Shown here piece by piece: positions 35,822-47,964 of a stretch of DNA of 64,000 nt. The translations under genes and the position numbers were made by a program. Location: the NCBI GenBank assembly GCA_903813345.2, contig CAIIXF020000006.1:27287936-27351935 (forward strand). Reading direction: 5' to 3'. How positions within the stretch are numbered: position 1 is the stretch's first letter; every line of letters begins with the position of its first letter. The notes beneath the pieces were generated by a model, which worked only from the letters and a program-made list of their open reading frames with translations, ran no database searches and was not told the origin of the DNA. The DNA comes from Owenia fusiformis (taxonomy: Eukaryota > Annelida > Polychaeta > Sabellida > Oweniidae).

Positions 35822-37417
35822 ATGTCACCACCGAAAAGTTGTTGGTATAGCGGTTGGTGGTTGGCGATCGGCGTCCGTAACAAATTCTTACAACTTCCAA
35901 TAACTTAACAAATACTGTATAGACTGACATCAATTTTTTTTTTAAATCATCAACATGTTTACAGAAGTTCAAATCTGACTTTATATTTAAGATTTGACCT
36001 CCAATGACCTTCATAAGGCCAGAAAAGGTCAAAACGGTATTTTTTCAACTTGCTTCGAATTGACCAATTTTTTCTTTCAAAATCATTTCCAAGATCTCAA
36101 CAGATCAAATCTGACTATACAGGGCGTATCAAAAAAACGCAACAAGTAGTTACTTCGTAAAATCACAAAACTAGTCATCAATTTCATTCAATGTACCATA
36201 AAGCCACGTTTCTCCTCTTTGCAATGATATGTCATTCATTCACATGTGGTAATGGTTGGGTGAGAAGTCCTTCCATTTAAACAGTGGGTCAAAATCGGCT
36301 CTGGACCAAGTTTTAGATATTGCAAAAATCAGTGCAAGGGCTAGGTGCCAATGGAAGTTCCCCTGACTTGAATTGTTGTGACTTTTTCTTTTGGAGCTAT
36401 CTCAGGAGCATCTGTGCTCACAATTCCTCCACCAGATATTGCAAAACATCGAGAAAGAATTGCCCATGGGCTGCTTTTCTCTGCTTTAACCACAGATGAC
36501 TCAGGGCTGAACCATGCATGACGTGGACAGATGAGCGCATCTTTATGTGTAAGGAAGTGGTGGCAATCTGGAGGGGTATAGGATGAATGCTTCCAAGAGT
36601 GTGAGTATGAACACTTTACTGTCTATGCCAAACCTGTCACACCTTCTTCCAATAGCCCCTATGCCCCTTGTACTGACTTTTGCAATGTTGAAAACTTGGG
36701 TCCGAGCTGAATTTTGTCCCACTTTGCTAAATTAATGATTATTCGACCAGTCATGACTCCCTGTGAATGATTGATATTCCATTGCAAAGAGGAGTAATTT
36801 GGCTTTTTGGTACATTGAATGAAAAGGATGCAGTCAGCATTGGTTTTATGTTTTCTTCCAATATTGCATCAGGCTCCGTACACTGTCTTTTGCGATGTTT
36901 ATAACTTGGTCCCAAGCTAATTTTGCAAATGAAGTGATTACTCGCCCAACCATGACCAAATATCAATGAATGATATATCATTGTAAAGAGGAGACACATG
37001 GTTTGATGGTGCATTGAATGAAATCAATGCTGTTATTACTGGTTTTGTGCGTTTCCGAGATAACAATCTGTTTCGTTTTTTTTGATACGCACTGTAGATT
37101 TGACCTTCAATGACATTCTAAAGGCCAAAAAATATTTGACCTTCAATGACCTTCTCAAGGTCAACAAAAGTATTTTTTATCTTGCCTCAAATTGACCACT
37201 TTTTCCAAAATCATCTACAAATTCTCAGAAGTTCAAATCTACCTTTAGATTTCAGATTCTACCTTCAATGACCTTCTCAGGGTCAACAAATATTTTTCAA
37301 CTTGACCAAATTGACCAATTTATATTTTCAGAATCATCTGCAAGTTCTCAGAAATTCAAATCTGACTTAAGATTGAACTCATATTATTGTATAAGCAATT
37401 GCAGTAGGTGGTGACAT
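35822..37417. mobile_element. GTGGTGACAT-terminal repeat, copy B, interrupted
   Basis: The left end ATGTCACCACC is at 35,822 and the right end GGTGGTGACAT at 37,407-37,417. Its interior matches copy A but is split by a 975-bp TA-flanked element (36,120-37,094). Confidence 0.75.
36120..37094. mobile_element. Mariner-type element inserted at TA
   Basis: The termini CAGGGCGTATCAAAAAAACG and CGTTTTTTTTGATACGCACTG are inverted repeats flanked by TA (36,118-36,119 and 37,095-37,096), the mariner target duplication. The corresponding site in the copy 1 flank (about 21,096, CTGACTAAAGATT) lacks it. The interior has internal repeats but no intact transposase. Confidence 0.8.
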
Positions 37418-37859
37418 ATTGTCATGTTAATGCCTTGTTTTTGTAATTACTAAGACTTTTCTCAGATGGTCCGTTGTATTAAGGAAAATATTTAGATATT
37501 CAATACAATTGGAATATTGTGTGTGGATAACCTTAACAACAGTTCACACTGTTGAAAACGTTTTCCTTTTACCCTTTTTATGGAACATAATGGTGACCAG
37601 ACCTTACCTAACAATGAGACTATGGAGTTCCTTTCCGGGCATAATTCACAAAGAAATGATGTTAAGACTTTTAGTCTAATGGTGAATTGTCTGCTGATTG
37701 TTCAAAGTCAAAGAAATATATTCAACTGTATTATAAAAACGGGGGAAGTCAACGGTAAGTAAAATTTTGGCAAAGATTCGAAAAACTAGGTAAGTTTTAA
37801 AAAGAGGCCTATATAATATATAGTTAGTGGAAGACCGAAAACAGCAAGGATAAAAGTGA

Positions 37860-38127
37860 TTATCCTACACTTAGTGTACTAAATGTATAATAACATTGAA
37901 AAATAAATTTGATATTTATTAGCAAAATGAATAACCGGAGGATATTGTGATGATATACTCCGGGCGGAGGATATCGTGACGATATACTCCGGAAAACCCA
38001 ATATGTGGAGAATATTGTGACGATATACTCCGCTTGTTGATTTCCCGCCAAATTGACTCTATTTGGCATGAAATTCATTTTGCAATGATATTATACATTT
38101 AGTACACTCCTTGTAAGTGTAGGATAA
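37860..38127. mobile_element. MITE carrying three CGGAGGATAT..ATACTCCG hairpins
   Basis: Inverted ends TTATCCTACACTTA...TAAGTGTAGGATAA, about 40 bp including GTACTAAATGTATAAT. Inside are three near-palindromes of about 28 bp at 37,935-37,963, 37,965-37,992 and 38,006-38,032, each of the form GGAGGATATCGTGACGATAT plus ACTCC. No coding capacity. Confidence 0.8.
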
Positions 38128-38134
38128 TAAGAAC

Positions 38135-38270
38135 ATCCTATGATTTTTTTTCAGAATATCATTTTAATCTACTCGGTGATATTGATATATGCACTCACTC
38201 GCTTTGCTCTCTCGTGCAGATATCAATATCACCTCGTAGATAAAAATGATATTCCTCAAAAACATAGGAT
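38135..38270. mobile_element. Hairpin element ATCCTATG...CATAGGAT
   Basis: A 136-bp inverted repeat: GATATTGATAT pairs with ATATCAATATC and the outer ATCCTATG with CATAGGAT. A related hairpin lies at 57,246-57,399. It directly follows the previous MITE. Confidence 0.7.
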
Positions 38271-39274
38271 ATCCTATAAATATACACAAGGTGGGACAAC
38301 CTATATCTATTTATAAGATGATGAATGATGATACTTTTACGAGCAAAATTCCCTTTGAGTTCGAGAAAGTAACTAGAATCAAAAGGAATATCCGTTTCGT
38401 TCGTGAAGGCTAAACTTCAAATTAAAGAAAATGTGTCCAATTCCACCTTCAGCATCCAGTCAGTAAAACAAAGTATAGAACAGTATAAACAACATGTTAT
38501 GTAATATGTATCTAATGTTACGGCAATGTCGTAATTTTTGTAAAAGGAATATCAATTAACCATAAACCTACGAATATTTCAATAGTCAGCATACAGACTA
38601 GTAGGAAATCCAGTTTTAGTATTTGTATAACGGAGATTTTCCAACGCACCCCTTTTCAAATTCAGTGACGTGCCAGCCCCGATTACGTAATGCAAAGTTT
38701 ATTTGTTATATCAAGTTGCAAATTACCGCATCGATATCATTAACGTTAGGGAACATCTCAAAAATTCAATGTAAAGGTAGGATTACTAACTTTGAACTGT
38801 TAATCTATGACCCCATCCCTCTCCCCTTATAACTGTGTTTGAAAAATGGTTGAAATGTGTCATTGTGTTCGGTCTGACTAGTCACACGAGATCTCAAATA
38901 ATATGTAATACAGTCAATTTCACATAAGTATTCCAAGAAACCTAAGTTTATATCCGACAAAATTTGAGTCAAATAGAATTCCCGGGACCGATGTCGGAAA
39001 ATTAACTTGTAAGGCTAATGACCCCCTCCCCCATATATGTTCCAATATAGTAACTTTCAACATCGATCTTTTGAAATGCTCCCTTAGTGGTAATCAATCT
39101 ATATATATACTCTTAATTTTATACAGGGTGACAGAGGAAAAGGAGACCATTGATCTAGGCAAGATCTCCTGAACTAGATAGGTGATACCGATGTAATTAT
39201 GCATCAGCAATTGTCTGAGGCATCATCATATGGACGTTTGGGACAGCCCTATAATTGTGCCATATACACTTGCA
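38271..39274. other. Spacer between duplicated blocks B and C
   Basis: No gene, RNA or complete transposon recognised. Open frames here are short and without family signal. Confidence 0.5.
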
Positions 39275-39662
39275 CCTTTTGTGAAATGATTCAAGTTCAA
39301 CCAACAAAACACCGTAATGTTATACTAGTACTATTATATAATTGTTACATTGTAATGTAATAATGTATCGTTTGTTTACATACAAATATATCGGATTTTG
39401 GTTGTATGCAAAGATAATGATCTTTTATCTGCAAGATGTACTGTAACTGTTGATATTTTAAACATTAATTTTCTGCAATCTATGATTCATTTTCAAAAAT
39501 CAGCCAACACCTTTGCTCACAACATGTTCCTTAATTAAGAAATATAGACCGACTAGTAGGTATTATATCGACCAATAAATACCGCAGGCCTGGGCACAAA
39601 CATTTTCTGTACCCTGAACGACCGAAGGAGTACACGAATACAGTCATGTTCGAATTAGATAA

Positions 39663-40279
39663 CAGGGTGGGCCATAAAAACGCCACTTTTTTCAAAATGC
39701 TATATCTTTTTTAATTTTTGATACAAAATCATAATTTGCATAGCAAATGAAACTTGAGGTTGTTATCTAGCCATGGATCATGAATTATACACTTTTACTT
39801 GAATAAAATATGTCACGAACGTCTCACTTAAACATGTGGTGCGCCATGAGAAATAAGCATAATTTGCAAAATGTACTGAACTGATACGGCCTGATGACCG
39901 CCAAGCTTATAGCCCTTATGCAAACCCCAGTGAGTATAGGGTATGGGAAGGTCTCCAGGAGATGGTATGAAGGCACCCAATCTAAAAAATTGCTCAACTA
40001 AAGCTGGCAATTTAGAAATGTTGAAAAAAATTTAGCTAACATTTCATTGATACTGCTATATCAGCAAGGCGACTAAAACTAAAATCTATCATCAAATAGG
40101 GTGGCGGACCAATTGAACTCCTCTTTTAGATCAAATATAATCCCAGTTGAAGGACTCGTTACATTAAATTATTACTAAGAACCCTTGGCATTATACAACT
40201 GCAAAATTTGGGGTATGTAGGTTGGAAAATAAAAAAGTTATAGTGTCTTGAAAAAAGTGGCGTTTTTTGGCCCACCCTG
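39663..40279. mobile_element. Mariner-type MITE CAGGGTGGGCC
   Basis: CAGGGTGGGCCATAAAAACG at the left and CGTTTTTTGGCCCACCCTG at the right are inverted repeats that continue with CCACTTTTTTCA. The right flank is TA; the left flank has decayed to AA. 617 bp, noncoding. It lies in the downstream flank of hydrolase copy 3 and is absent from the equivalent flank of copy 1. Confidence 0.8.
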
Positions 40280-40954
40280 TACATCTCCCTTTAGACTCCT
40301 TCATAAACCTCTATAATGTATAGTATATCGGGTGTCCGTCCAAAAGTGAGCCACTTTTTGGCAATTGTTGTTTCAGCAATTGATCGATCAAATTCATTGA
40401 AAATGTGTACAAAGTAGCCAAGGAGTACTCTAAGAAAGTTATGCAAATATGGAAAAGATCAAGTAAATATTTTGTGAGTATTAAGAAATGTAAGCTAACA
40501 TGTCAGAAATCCCTAATACCGGAGCAACGCAATGATAACTTCGTAGCGTCTGTATCATACAATGGAAGCAATTTGATAAGTAATTCCTCAGCGATATACA
40601 GGGAGTGCCAAAAAATGTTGCAACTTTTTAAAAGACTAGGAAAGTATCATAACATTGAGGTATTGACATAAAAGGATCGGAGTGGTCATACTCGTTTCGC
40701 AGTTTGATTTTCAGTCAAAAAACATCATACTTGGAAATCCAAGATGAGAAGTGGTATCGATATGGTGAACTTTTTGAACACGCGTTTCTCTTAAACCAGT
40801 CATAAACACATTCTGAAAATTTTACACATCGTCAATTTAATGATCATCTTTTGGATGGTAACATTATAATTTGAAATATATTTATATATTTTTCTCTATA
40901 TTGTTTTAGAAAACACATAAGACACTTCTTTTGTTCTTGGTATCATATGTTCGG

Positions 40955-41262
40955 AATAAAATGACACATCTATCCGAACCTCGTTGGAACAAAACGACAT
41001 AAACACAACGTGTTTAGGTCTCTCAATATTGTAATTGTACAAAGGAAAGTTTGGTTGATCTTAATCTTGTTAATGAAATAAAAGGTTTATCTCAATGAAA
41101 TAAAAGGGTTATCTAAATTTTCATCTATTTCGGGGGGTTTTGTTTTAAGTTTTTGCATACTTTATATAAAATCAACCAAAATTTCCTTTGTATAACTATA
41201 ATATTGAGAGGTCTAAGAAAATGTTGTTTATGCTATTTTGTTCCAACAAGGTTCGGAAAGAC
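40955..41262. mobile_element. Foldback MITE inside element II
   Basis: The left arm (about 40,955-41,060) and right arm (41,167-41,262) are inverted copies sharing CCGAACC.TGTTGGAACAAAA, ACCTCTCAATATT and TACAAAGGAAA. Noncoding. Confidence 0.75.
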
Positions 41263-41737
41263 ATTTTGTTTCTTTCTCAAGAATTGGTAGAAAGGAACAA
41301 AAAACAATTGCACTAAAAACGAAAAATGTTAACAAAAACAGTTATATAAAATATATATAAATAATTTTTTTGCATTAAATTGTTGCCAATCGGTCAACAT
41401 TACATAAAGGACCGTTACAGAATGTTTTCAATAATTGGTTTAAGAGAAAAACATTTTATTGAATTCAGTTTACCATATCGATACTTATCCTTTATTTACA
41501 GAAACTTGAGGAGAGGCATAATTTACCATTGAAATATTTAAGCTCATACTGACTTCAATTTTTTCTCAGATATTTGAATGTCAATGGTGAATTGTTCATA
41601 TGTCCGATATTTACTGTTTTTCCTAGAATGTTATGTGATCAACAATAACACATTCATAATGTTTGCTAATTCTGCCACAATCGTTGATAACTGTGTAACA
41701 AATGTCTAGAACAGGTTTATATCTAATCACTATCGTA

Positions 41738-42667
41738 TAAGGGTGACCCAAAAAATCCAACCCTCCATTTCCTCAATATTTTTCTTAAGTGAATGTTGAT
41801 TGCTTTGAAATTTGGCAGACTTCATTCAATGTTGGATCCTCTGGCAAAGTTTTAATAATCATAGCCTTATATTGATAGAGTTATGGTCATTCCAAAATAT
41901 GCTCCAAATGTCGTCCATTTCCAATGTTAGGTTTTCGGATGAATCACATTTCCTTCTTTCTTAACATGTAAACTCAAGAAACAATGTGTTCTGGGATCAC
42001 AAATTCCAGATGAAGTGCTTCAAAGGCCCCTTCATTCTGTTAAATGCACAGCTTGGGCTGCAATTTCCAAACATGAAATCATCAGACCCTTTTGGTTTGA
42101 GGGTGATAATGGGGTTCCCGGGAAGTTCTGGTCAGTTCTAGAGAGTCATAGAGGCTTCAATAGACAGGAATAGTGGCTCTAGAAGGATGGAGCTACTCCT
42201 CACACTTCTAATGATAGCATAGCCTGGCTCACTAGTCATTTCTATGAGAAGATTATCTCTCCTAGAACGGAGAACCAATGGTCATCCCACAGTCCTGATC
42301 TCAATACCCCTGACTTCTATTTATAGGTTTATTTAAAGGATAATGTGTATGAAAATAACCCTACCACAATTGCAGAATTCCAACAAGCAATGGCTGCAAA
42401 AATGTGAGTCATACCCATGGGGAAGAATGCATCCGTGTTATGAACAGTTTTGCTTGAACATTGCAAGTTTGTTTTCAGCGAAATTGACGACATCTGAAGA
42501 ATATTTTGAAACAACCACAACTCTATCAATATAAGACTATCATTATTTAAACTTTGCCAGAGGATTCAACATCGAATGAAGTCTTTGTGTGCCAAATGTC
42601 AGAGCAATTAACCTCCATTTAAGAAAAATATTAAAGAAATGGAGGGTTGCATTTTGGGGTCACCCTG
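41738..42667 (+). mobile_element. Element III: mariner nested in element II
   Basis: The left end AGGGTGACCCAAAAAATCC and right end TTTTGGGGTCACCCTG are inverted repeats, with arms extending about 100 bp (AACCCTCCATTTC / GAAATGGAGGGTT) and TA on both sides. Its plus strand carries a transposase remnant (42,030-42,440). Confidence 0.85.
42030..42440 (+). pseudogene. Mariner transposase remnant (element III)
   Basis: The plus strand reads KCTAWAAISKHEIIRPFWFE, then KDGATPHTSNDSIAWL and SPDLNTPDFYL, then LKDNVYENNPTTIAEFQQAM. These are the middle and C-terminal catalytic blocks of mariner-family DDE transposases, including the GATPHT and HSPDLNP-like acidic-residue blocks. Several in-frame stops make it dead. 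The N-terminal DNA-binding part is not recognisable. Confidence 0.85.
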
Positions 42668-42930
42668 TATTTATCATTTATTATCATTTATCCAACGAAT
42701 CCTGCAGAACTTCTTTTAGGCGATCAATAGTTTGTGGTGGATTACCATTAACTGCAATAAGCTGCTCCAGATCCCCCATGCATGATCATCAAAGGGGTTG
42801 GTATCTGGTGTATTGGGTGGCCATTAATCAGGTCTAATGAATCGAGGGGCATTCTCCTCCAGATATTCCAAAGTGAATTTTGCCTGATGGCTTGGAGCGA
42901 AGGTAAAATGCGAATGCATAGAACATCTGT
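42665..42930 (-). pseudogene. Second mariner transposase remnant (element II)
   Basis: The minus strand reads APSHQAKFTLEYLEENAPRF, then WPPNTPDTNPFDDHAWG, and after a frameshift LEQLIAVNGNPPQTIDRL followed by KEVLQDSLDK and a stop. This is the C-terminal third of a mariner/Tc1-type transposase from a family different from the plus-strand one in element III. It has a stop before WPPN and one frameshift. Confidence 0.82.
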
Positions 42931-43955
42931 TTAATAAATAATTAATAAACAATATAACATGACACCATAGTGACTAGGTACTGGTATAGACCTGTATTAG
43001 ACATTGATAATACAGTTATCAAAAAATGTAGCAGATATAGAAAGCATAATGAATGTGTTATTGTTGATAACATAAAATCATAGAAGGTTACAATTTCTGG
43101 GAAAACTGTAAATCTCGGACACAAGAACAATTCACCATTGATATTCAAAGATCTGGCAAAAATTGAAGTCAGTATGAGCTTAATATTTGAATGGTAAATA
43201 TAAAATATGCATCTCGAGTTTCTGTATATACTTTTTTTTATGTCAATACCTCATTGAGTTTTTCCTAGCCTTTAACAAAGTTGCAAAATTTTTTGACACA
43301 CTATGTATTTGTCAAATTATTTTAAAACTTTACTTAAGACTTCACAGGGTATCCTGAGCAAATATAATGAATATGTAAGACATTGGTTACATATCATGTA
43401 AGAATGGTGGAATTAAAAACAGCATATCAAATTAACCAATATATCAACGTAATTTAAGTCACTTATAATTATTAATTATTTTTACAGCTTGCTAATGATA
43501 TTCTTAGGGTGATTTGTACACATTTTCATTGAATTCAGTTTATCAATTGCTGAGAAAATATTTGTCAAAAAGTGGAGTCACTTTTTGGAACACCCGATAT
43601 ATTGTTTCAATTGATCAATTACAATTGCGTCCAATCATTTTACATATGATCATTTTCGACGATTCCTACAGATGATTACATATTACTTAAAGCAATAAGG
43701 AAGCACAAAGATATAGAAAATGGGCTCACGAAAGTGCCTTGGCAGTCTATCTATTAATTCCTTTTTACTACACTGCCATTTTTCCCTCAACAAATGCCTT
43801 TGATTAATCTGGTAACAAGTTTTAGTCCGCAACCGAAGATGACCGGACAGGCCCGAACATATTCCAACCATTATCGTGAACCCTAACCCTAAAGAAATCG
43901 GAATTCCACCTGGTCATCTCTGGTTGGGGGGGGGGGCATGAGTGTTCTTCCATGA

Positions 43956-46900
43956 TTAATCGCATTCTCTCTCAGAACTTATCTTTGAGTTTCGAAAAAT
44001 AACGCCATCTATACTCAGACTTGAGAAACCCTCAAGCGATGATAAGCTTGAAAATACAATACTTTTAGCACAACCAAAACATTCCCCTTTTGATTCGGCA
44101 ACAAAGGAGTTAGCCACACCGCCCGGATAGAGGTTGTACTTTTCACAACCCTTCGTCATCACTAAGTAAGGGGTAACAGGATCAACTTCAATTTCGACTT
44201 CTTCGTCTCCTTTACCATATGTTCCAATGTAGGTTTCAATGGGAGAGCTTGAGTTTTTTGATTTGTCGATGGTATAATCGGGATATGTGTTGAAAGGCCC
44301 GCAGAATGCACCGTATTTATCAGGAAGAGTGTATGTACAAGCGTATTTGATATCATAGAGGGGAGAATTGCCCCGAAGGATGTCTGCAATATAAAAATGA
44401 ATCAATGTCATCGCAGCATGTGCCTTGAGTCTTATTGGTCCATTTATCGTTGTATAGATGCCAATGTTCCAGTATTCGAACATCGTCAGAAGGGTATTTT
44501 GGTTCGAGTAACCACCGTGTTGTATTAGATCAGTGTCTGAAATGAAACAATAGGAATGTTCAACTACACATTTTCAGGATCTAACAACTATTTTTCTTAT
44601 TGCTTTATACTTAATCTGGTAATGCCTTGGTCACATTTAATTGCTCCAATTTTCTCTACGGCGCCCGGCCGATTGAGTATTTTGTTCAAAATTGAATACA
44701 ATATTGAACAAAACACTCAACCCAACCACGTGTGAAAAAGGAATATTAAAACTTCCTACTTTACTCACCTCTATAATTGCCAATCCAAAATCCCATGCCA
44801 TAGTCATATATTCTCCACGTTTCTTGGAAATCCTCGAGACCGTCAATCTCAAGGAACGATGTGAAAAAGTTGATGGCTTGGTTTGATTTGTACATTTCCC
44901 TCAATATTTCTGGATCTACAACTGGATTGGTGGATCCATCGTTTCTATACGCCCCGAGATGAAACTTCATATATTCCGCCATATCCTCAGCCGTTGCCAT
45001 AGCTCCATATGCTGGCGCTGTTAACTCACTGCAAATAAGTTAGGTTATAAATAGATGAGGCCGGTAATATATTAAATCTCTTGTCCTGTCAACCATATGG
45101 AGGTCCACAACAAGTGGCAGCAGTGGTAAAGAGAAAATATAGACCGAGGACCTTAACTAACCCTTTTGCTAACTTAGTGTCCAATGCCCATGATACTAAT
45201 AACTAAACATTTGATTTATATACAGGTTGGGCCAAAACCTATACACAAATAAAAATGAAATGTTTATTTCTCATTTTACAGTAATATATGATACATCATT
45301 GTGGAAATAATTTAAATTTTGATAATTTGCTGTTAATAATAATGCAGGATGAAACCGTTTGCCTTAGTGCAGTAATGTTAAACAAAAATATGCTTACAAT
45401 AAGTCATTATCGCCGCCTTCAGATTCTATAATGCGAGTAACCTCCCCATCTTTTAAATAATAAGAATAGGCCCATTTGCCAAGGGAGTCATCATTCATGC
45501 CAGCGTAGGTTGGAAATGACGAGTTCATCTTCAATGGGCCATAGATGCGTTCATTCACTAACTGTGAATAAGGTTTACCCGTTAGATATTCAAGTATCAC
45601 ACCAGCAAGGAAATAATTTTTGTCTACATAGCAGAAACTTTCACGCAGCGTCATCACTGGTTCACTGCATTGGACCACCCTAAAAATCAACGCAGAGGTT
45701 ATAACAAATCGACGGAGTTGACGTAATAGCTTATCTTTTGAAAACTGTTGAAAGATCAATTGATTTAAACGTGGTTATTGTTTAAAGTATTAGGATAAAG
45801 TATATAAAATCTACTAATGTGTATCAAATTAATTGATCCTTTACCTTTTAAACTCATAATATAAACTCATTAATGAATCGTGTATGTCTATGAATATTAA
45901 AATTACACCACCTCCATGGATTTTGCAACGGGGGTCCCTATCTGGATCACGAGTGAAGCCTGTTTATTTTTGACCATTTAAATAAATCAAAGTCATACGA
46001 TAGTAATAATTTGCAGAACTATCGTAATGACAGAATGAAGATAACAAGATAAATCAAACTTACTCGATAAACTCTTCCTTTGTACCGGAAGGCCCGTTCA
46101 AAATCTCGGGAAAGCCAGTCACATGACCAAGCAAATCTCGCAACTTTATTGCCTTGTTCCTCACCTCATCTCGGAATCGAAAGGTCGGCAACAGATCTGT
46201 GATCAACGAGTCCCACGATATTCTACGAATAAAATAGCACTAGTTTAATACCTTATTGTTAATGCTTTTGATATCTAATATACGGGGTAATCTTAAAATG
46301 CAAACCGTGAATAAATGTATTTAATTTCATATCGTGGTTTTTAACATGAAAATAAAGAACTGACTAGGGTAACTCTTAACCCATCGATAATTTAGCTTGG
46401 ATTATTTTTGCTTCAACTTCAGAAACATTTATTTTATATATACCAAAAAACTTAGGCCTAAGTGTTTACATCAAAAAATGACGTCATGTTTATCATCTGC
46501 TGAGGCACCGTGTTCATGCGTGAATGTCTCATGAAATCAAAACAAATTGTAATTAAACTCAGAAATTACAGAATGTATTGAGTAATGTAATGAATATTTT
46601 TCATAGGTTCCATTTGTTGTTCTGCTGATTCCATTGAATAAATGACATCTTATGAACTTTCTTTTGAGATTTTCTTTAGAAAACTGAGTTTAAATTATAT
46701 TGCTTCATTGCAATGATACGAAATCATCTCTCGAAGTTTAGAAATAAAAAAACGTGAGTACATATATCAATTTAATAAGTTTGTAGAAAATAATCACTTC
46801 AAGCTAAAATCATAAATTTAATTATTCCAACACACTTTGATTCAAGGTAGTTGCATCACTTAATGTAAAGCTAGGGAATGTTCCGACGATTGAAACCATT

Positions 46901-47374
46901 GCTATCTAACATCATTAAATCCATAATAGAGAGAGTCAACATTTAAGATTTTTGATAACTTTTTAATCCAATTTGGGCCTCTTAACGATCTCTTTTGGAA
47001 ATTCCCTCAATGTTAGAAAATGGATCCAGTAAAGAAGTAAAAAAAGTCTCCATGAGTATTTTTGAAAAGATTTGTTCTTACCCCGTCTCTTCTACCAACG
47101 TGGCAAATAGCGTCACAGCGATTGACTTGCTGATGGATTGAACCAGATGTATCGTCTCGCCATCATTAGGAACCTGATTTTCCAAGTCTGCGAAGCCGTA
47201 GCCTGTCGTGTACTGAGTTTCGCCGTCTTTGACAATTGCCAGATTCATCCCGATCAATCCATTGCATTCAAGGAGTTCATTTACAAATGTATCTATTTTT
47301 TCTTTTATCTGTGGCCAGTCAGTCTGCGCTTGGGAGATCCCTAACATGAAAACGATCATCACTAAAGTCTGCAT
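43956..47374 (-). CDS. Secreted class C beta-lactamase-like (LACTB-type) serine hydrolase, copy 3
   Basis: Exons are 47374-47082, 46222-46064, 45679-45398, 45028-44769 and 44536-43956, giving 524 residues without interruption. Exon 3 is one codon longer than in the other copies (ESEGGDND versus EPVGDND). Signal peptide MQTLVMIVFMLGISQAQ, SISK at 80-83, YVD at 168-170, HGG at 338-340. Exon 5 matches copy 2 in length and lacks the serine run. Intron 1 is the shortest of the three (about 0.86 kb), without the LINE and MITE of copy 1. Intron 4 contains a partial foldback MITE (44,621-44,720). All splice sites are GT-AG. Substrate and tissue unknown. Confidence 0.93.
44621..44720. mobile_element. 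Partial TAATGCC foldback MITE in intron 4 of copy 3
   Basis: The sequence AATGCCTTGGTCACATTT..GGCGCCCGGCCGATTGAGT matches one arm of the complete element at 62,133-62,278. The opposite arm is missing. Absent from the same intron in copies 1 and 2. Confidence 0.75.
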
Positions 47375-47420
47375 GGTCGATCACCAGTGGGCAGTTCGGA
47401 ATGCGAGAATGGGCGTGAAT

Positions 47421-47429
47421 CTTTTTATA
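47421..47429 (-). promoter_or_regulatory. TATA box of hydrolase copy 3
   Basis: TATAAAAAG on the minus strand, about 48 bases upstream of the ATG at 47374; the spacing is shortened by small deletions relative to copies 1 and 2. Confidence 0.7.
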
Positions 47430-47592
47430 CATCATCAAGAAATAGGTAACTGTGTCAAACTGACTTACTCTAGTCATTTTTATGATCGGAATGTCAAACT
47501 GACCGTATAAGCTACTTTAGTTATATAAATGATCGACGTCAGTTCACACCCAGCAAAAAATAAGTGTCAATCGTTTGAAGTACATAGTTTTT

Positions 47593-47964
47593 ATGTCACA
47601 ACCAAAAAGTGGTGACATATTCATATGGTCTCCGTTTTTGTGACGGCGGTTGGCGTCCGGCGGGTGCCGGCGCGGTTGGTTGTTGGCGGTTGGCGACTGT
47701 AACAAACTCCTTACAACTTTCAATAACTTAATAATACTGTTTAGACTGACTTCAATTTTTCCCTAAATCATCTACAAGTTCTTAGAAGTTCAAATCTGAC
47801 ATTAGATTTGATATTTGACATTCAATGACCTTTTCAAGGTCATAAAATGCCAAATAGGTATTTTTATAACATGCTTCCAATTGACAAAATATATTATAGC
47901 TAAAATTTCTCAGAAGTTCAAATCTGACATTTAATTCAAGATTTGAGCAACGAAGTGGTGACAT
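47593..47964. mobile_element. GTGGTGACAT-terminal repeat, copy C
   Basis: Ends ATGTCACAACC (47,593) and AGTGGTGACAT (47,964), with the same interior words as copies A and B. It sits upstream of hydrolase copy 3, as the others sit upstream of theirs. Confidence 0.7.

Larger units (their letters stand above)
40599..43305. mobile_element. Element II: mariner-type element nested in element I
   Basis: The left end CAGGGAGTGCCAAAAAATG and right end AAAATTTTTTGACACACTATG are imperfect inverted repeats flanked by TA (40,597-40,598 and 43,306-43,307). The arms share about 75 bp including AATGAGGTATTGACATA. It carries a minus-strand transposase remnant and two further insertions. Confidence 0.82.
40328..43597. 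mobile_element. Element I: outer 3.3-kb mariner-type element of a nest
   Basis: TCGGGTGTCCGTCCAAAAG at the left pairs with the right end CTTTTTGGAACACCCGA; TA flanks both sides (40,326-40,327 and 43,598-43,599). Comparison with 11,430-11,510 shows the uninterrupted flank, so copy 1 preserves the empty site. Most of its length is another element (40,599-43,305). Its own sequence is mainly 40,328-40,598 and 43,306-43,597. Confidence 0.85.

Noticed and set aside
44637-44852. Minus-strand frame running from exon 4 of copy 3 into its intron
   Set aside because: It is an out-of-frame shadow of exon 4 that continues into a MITE.
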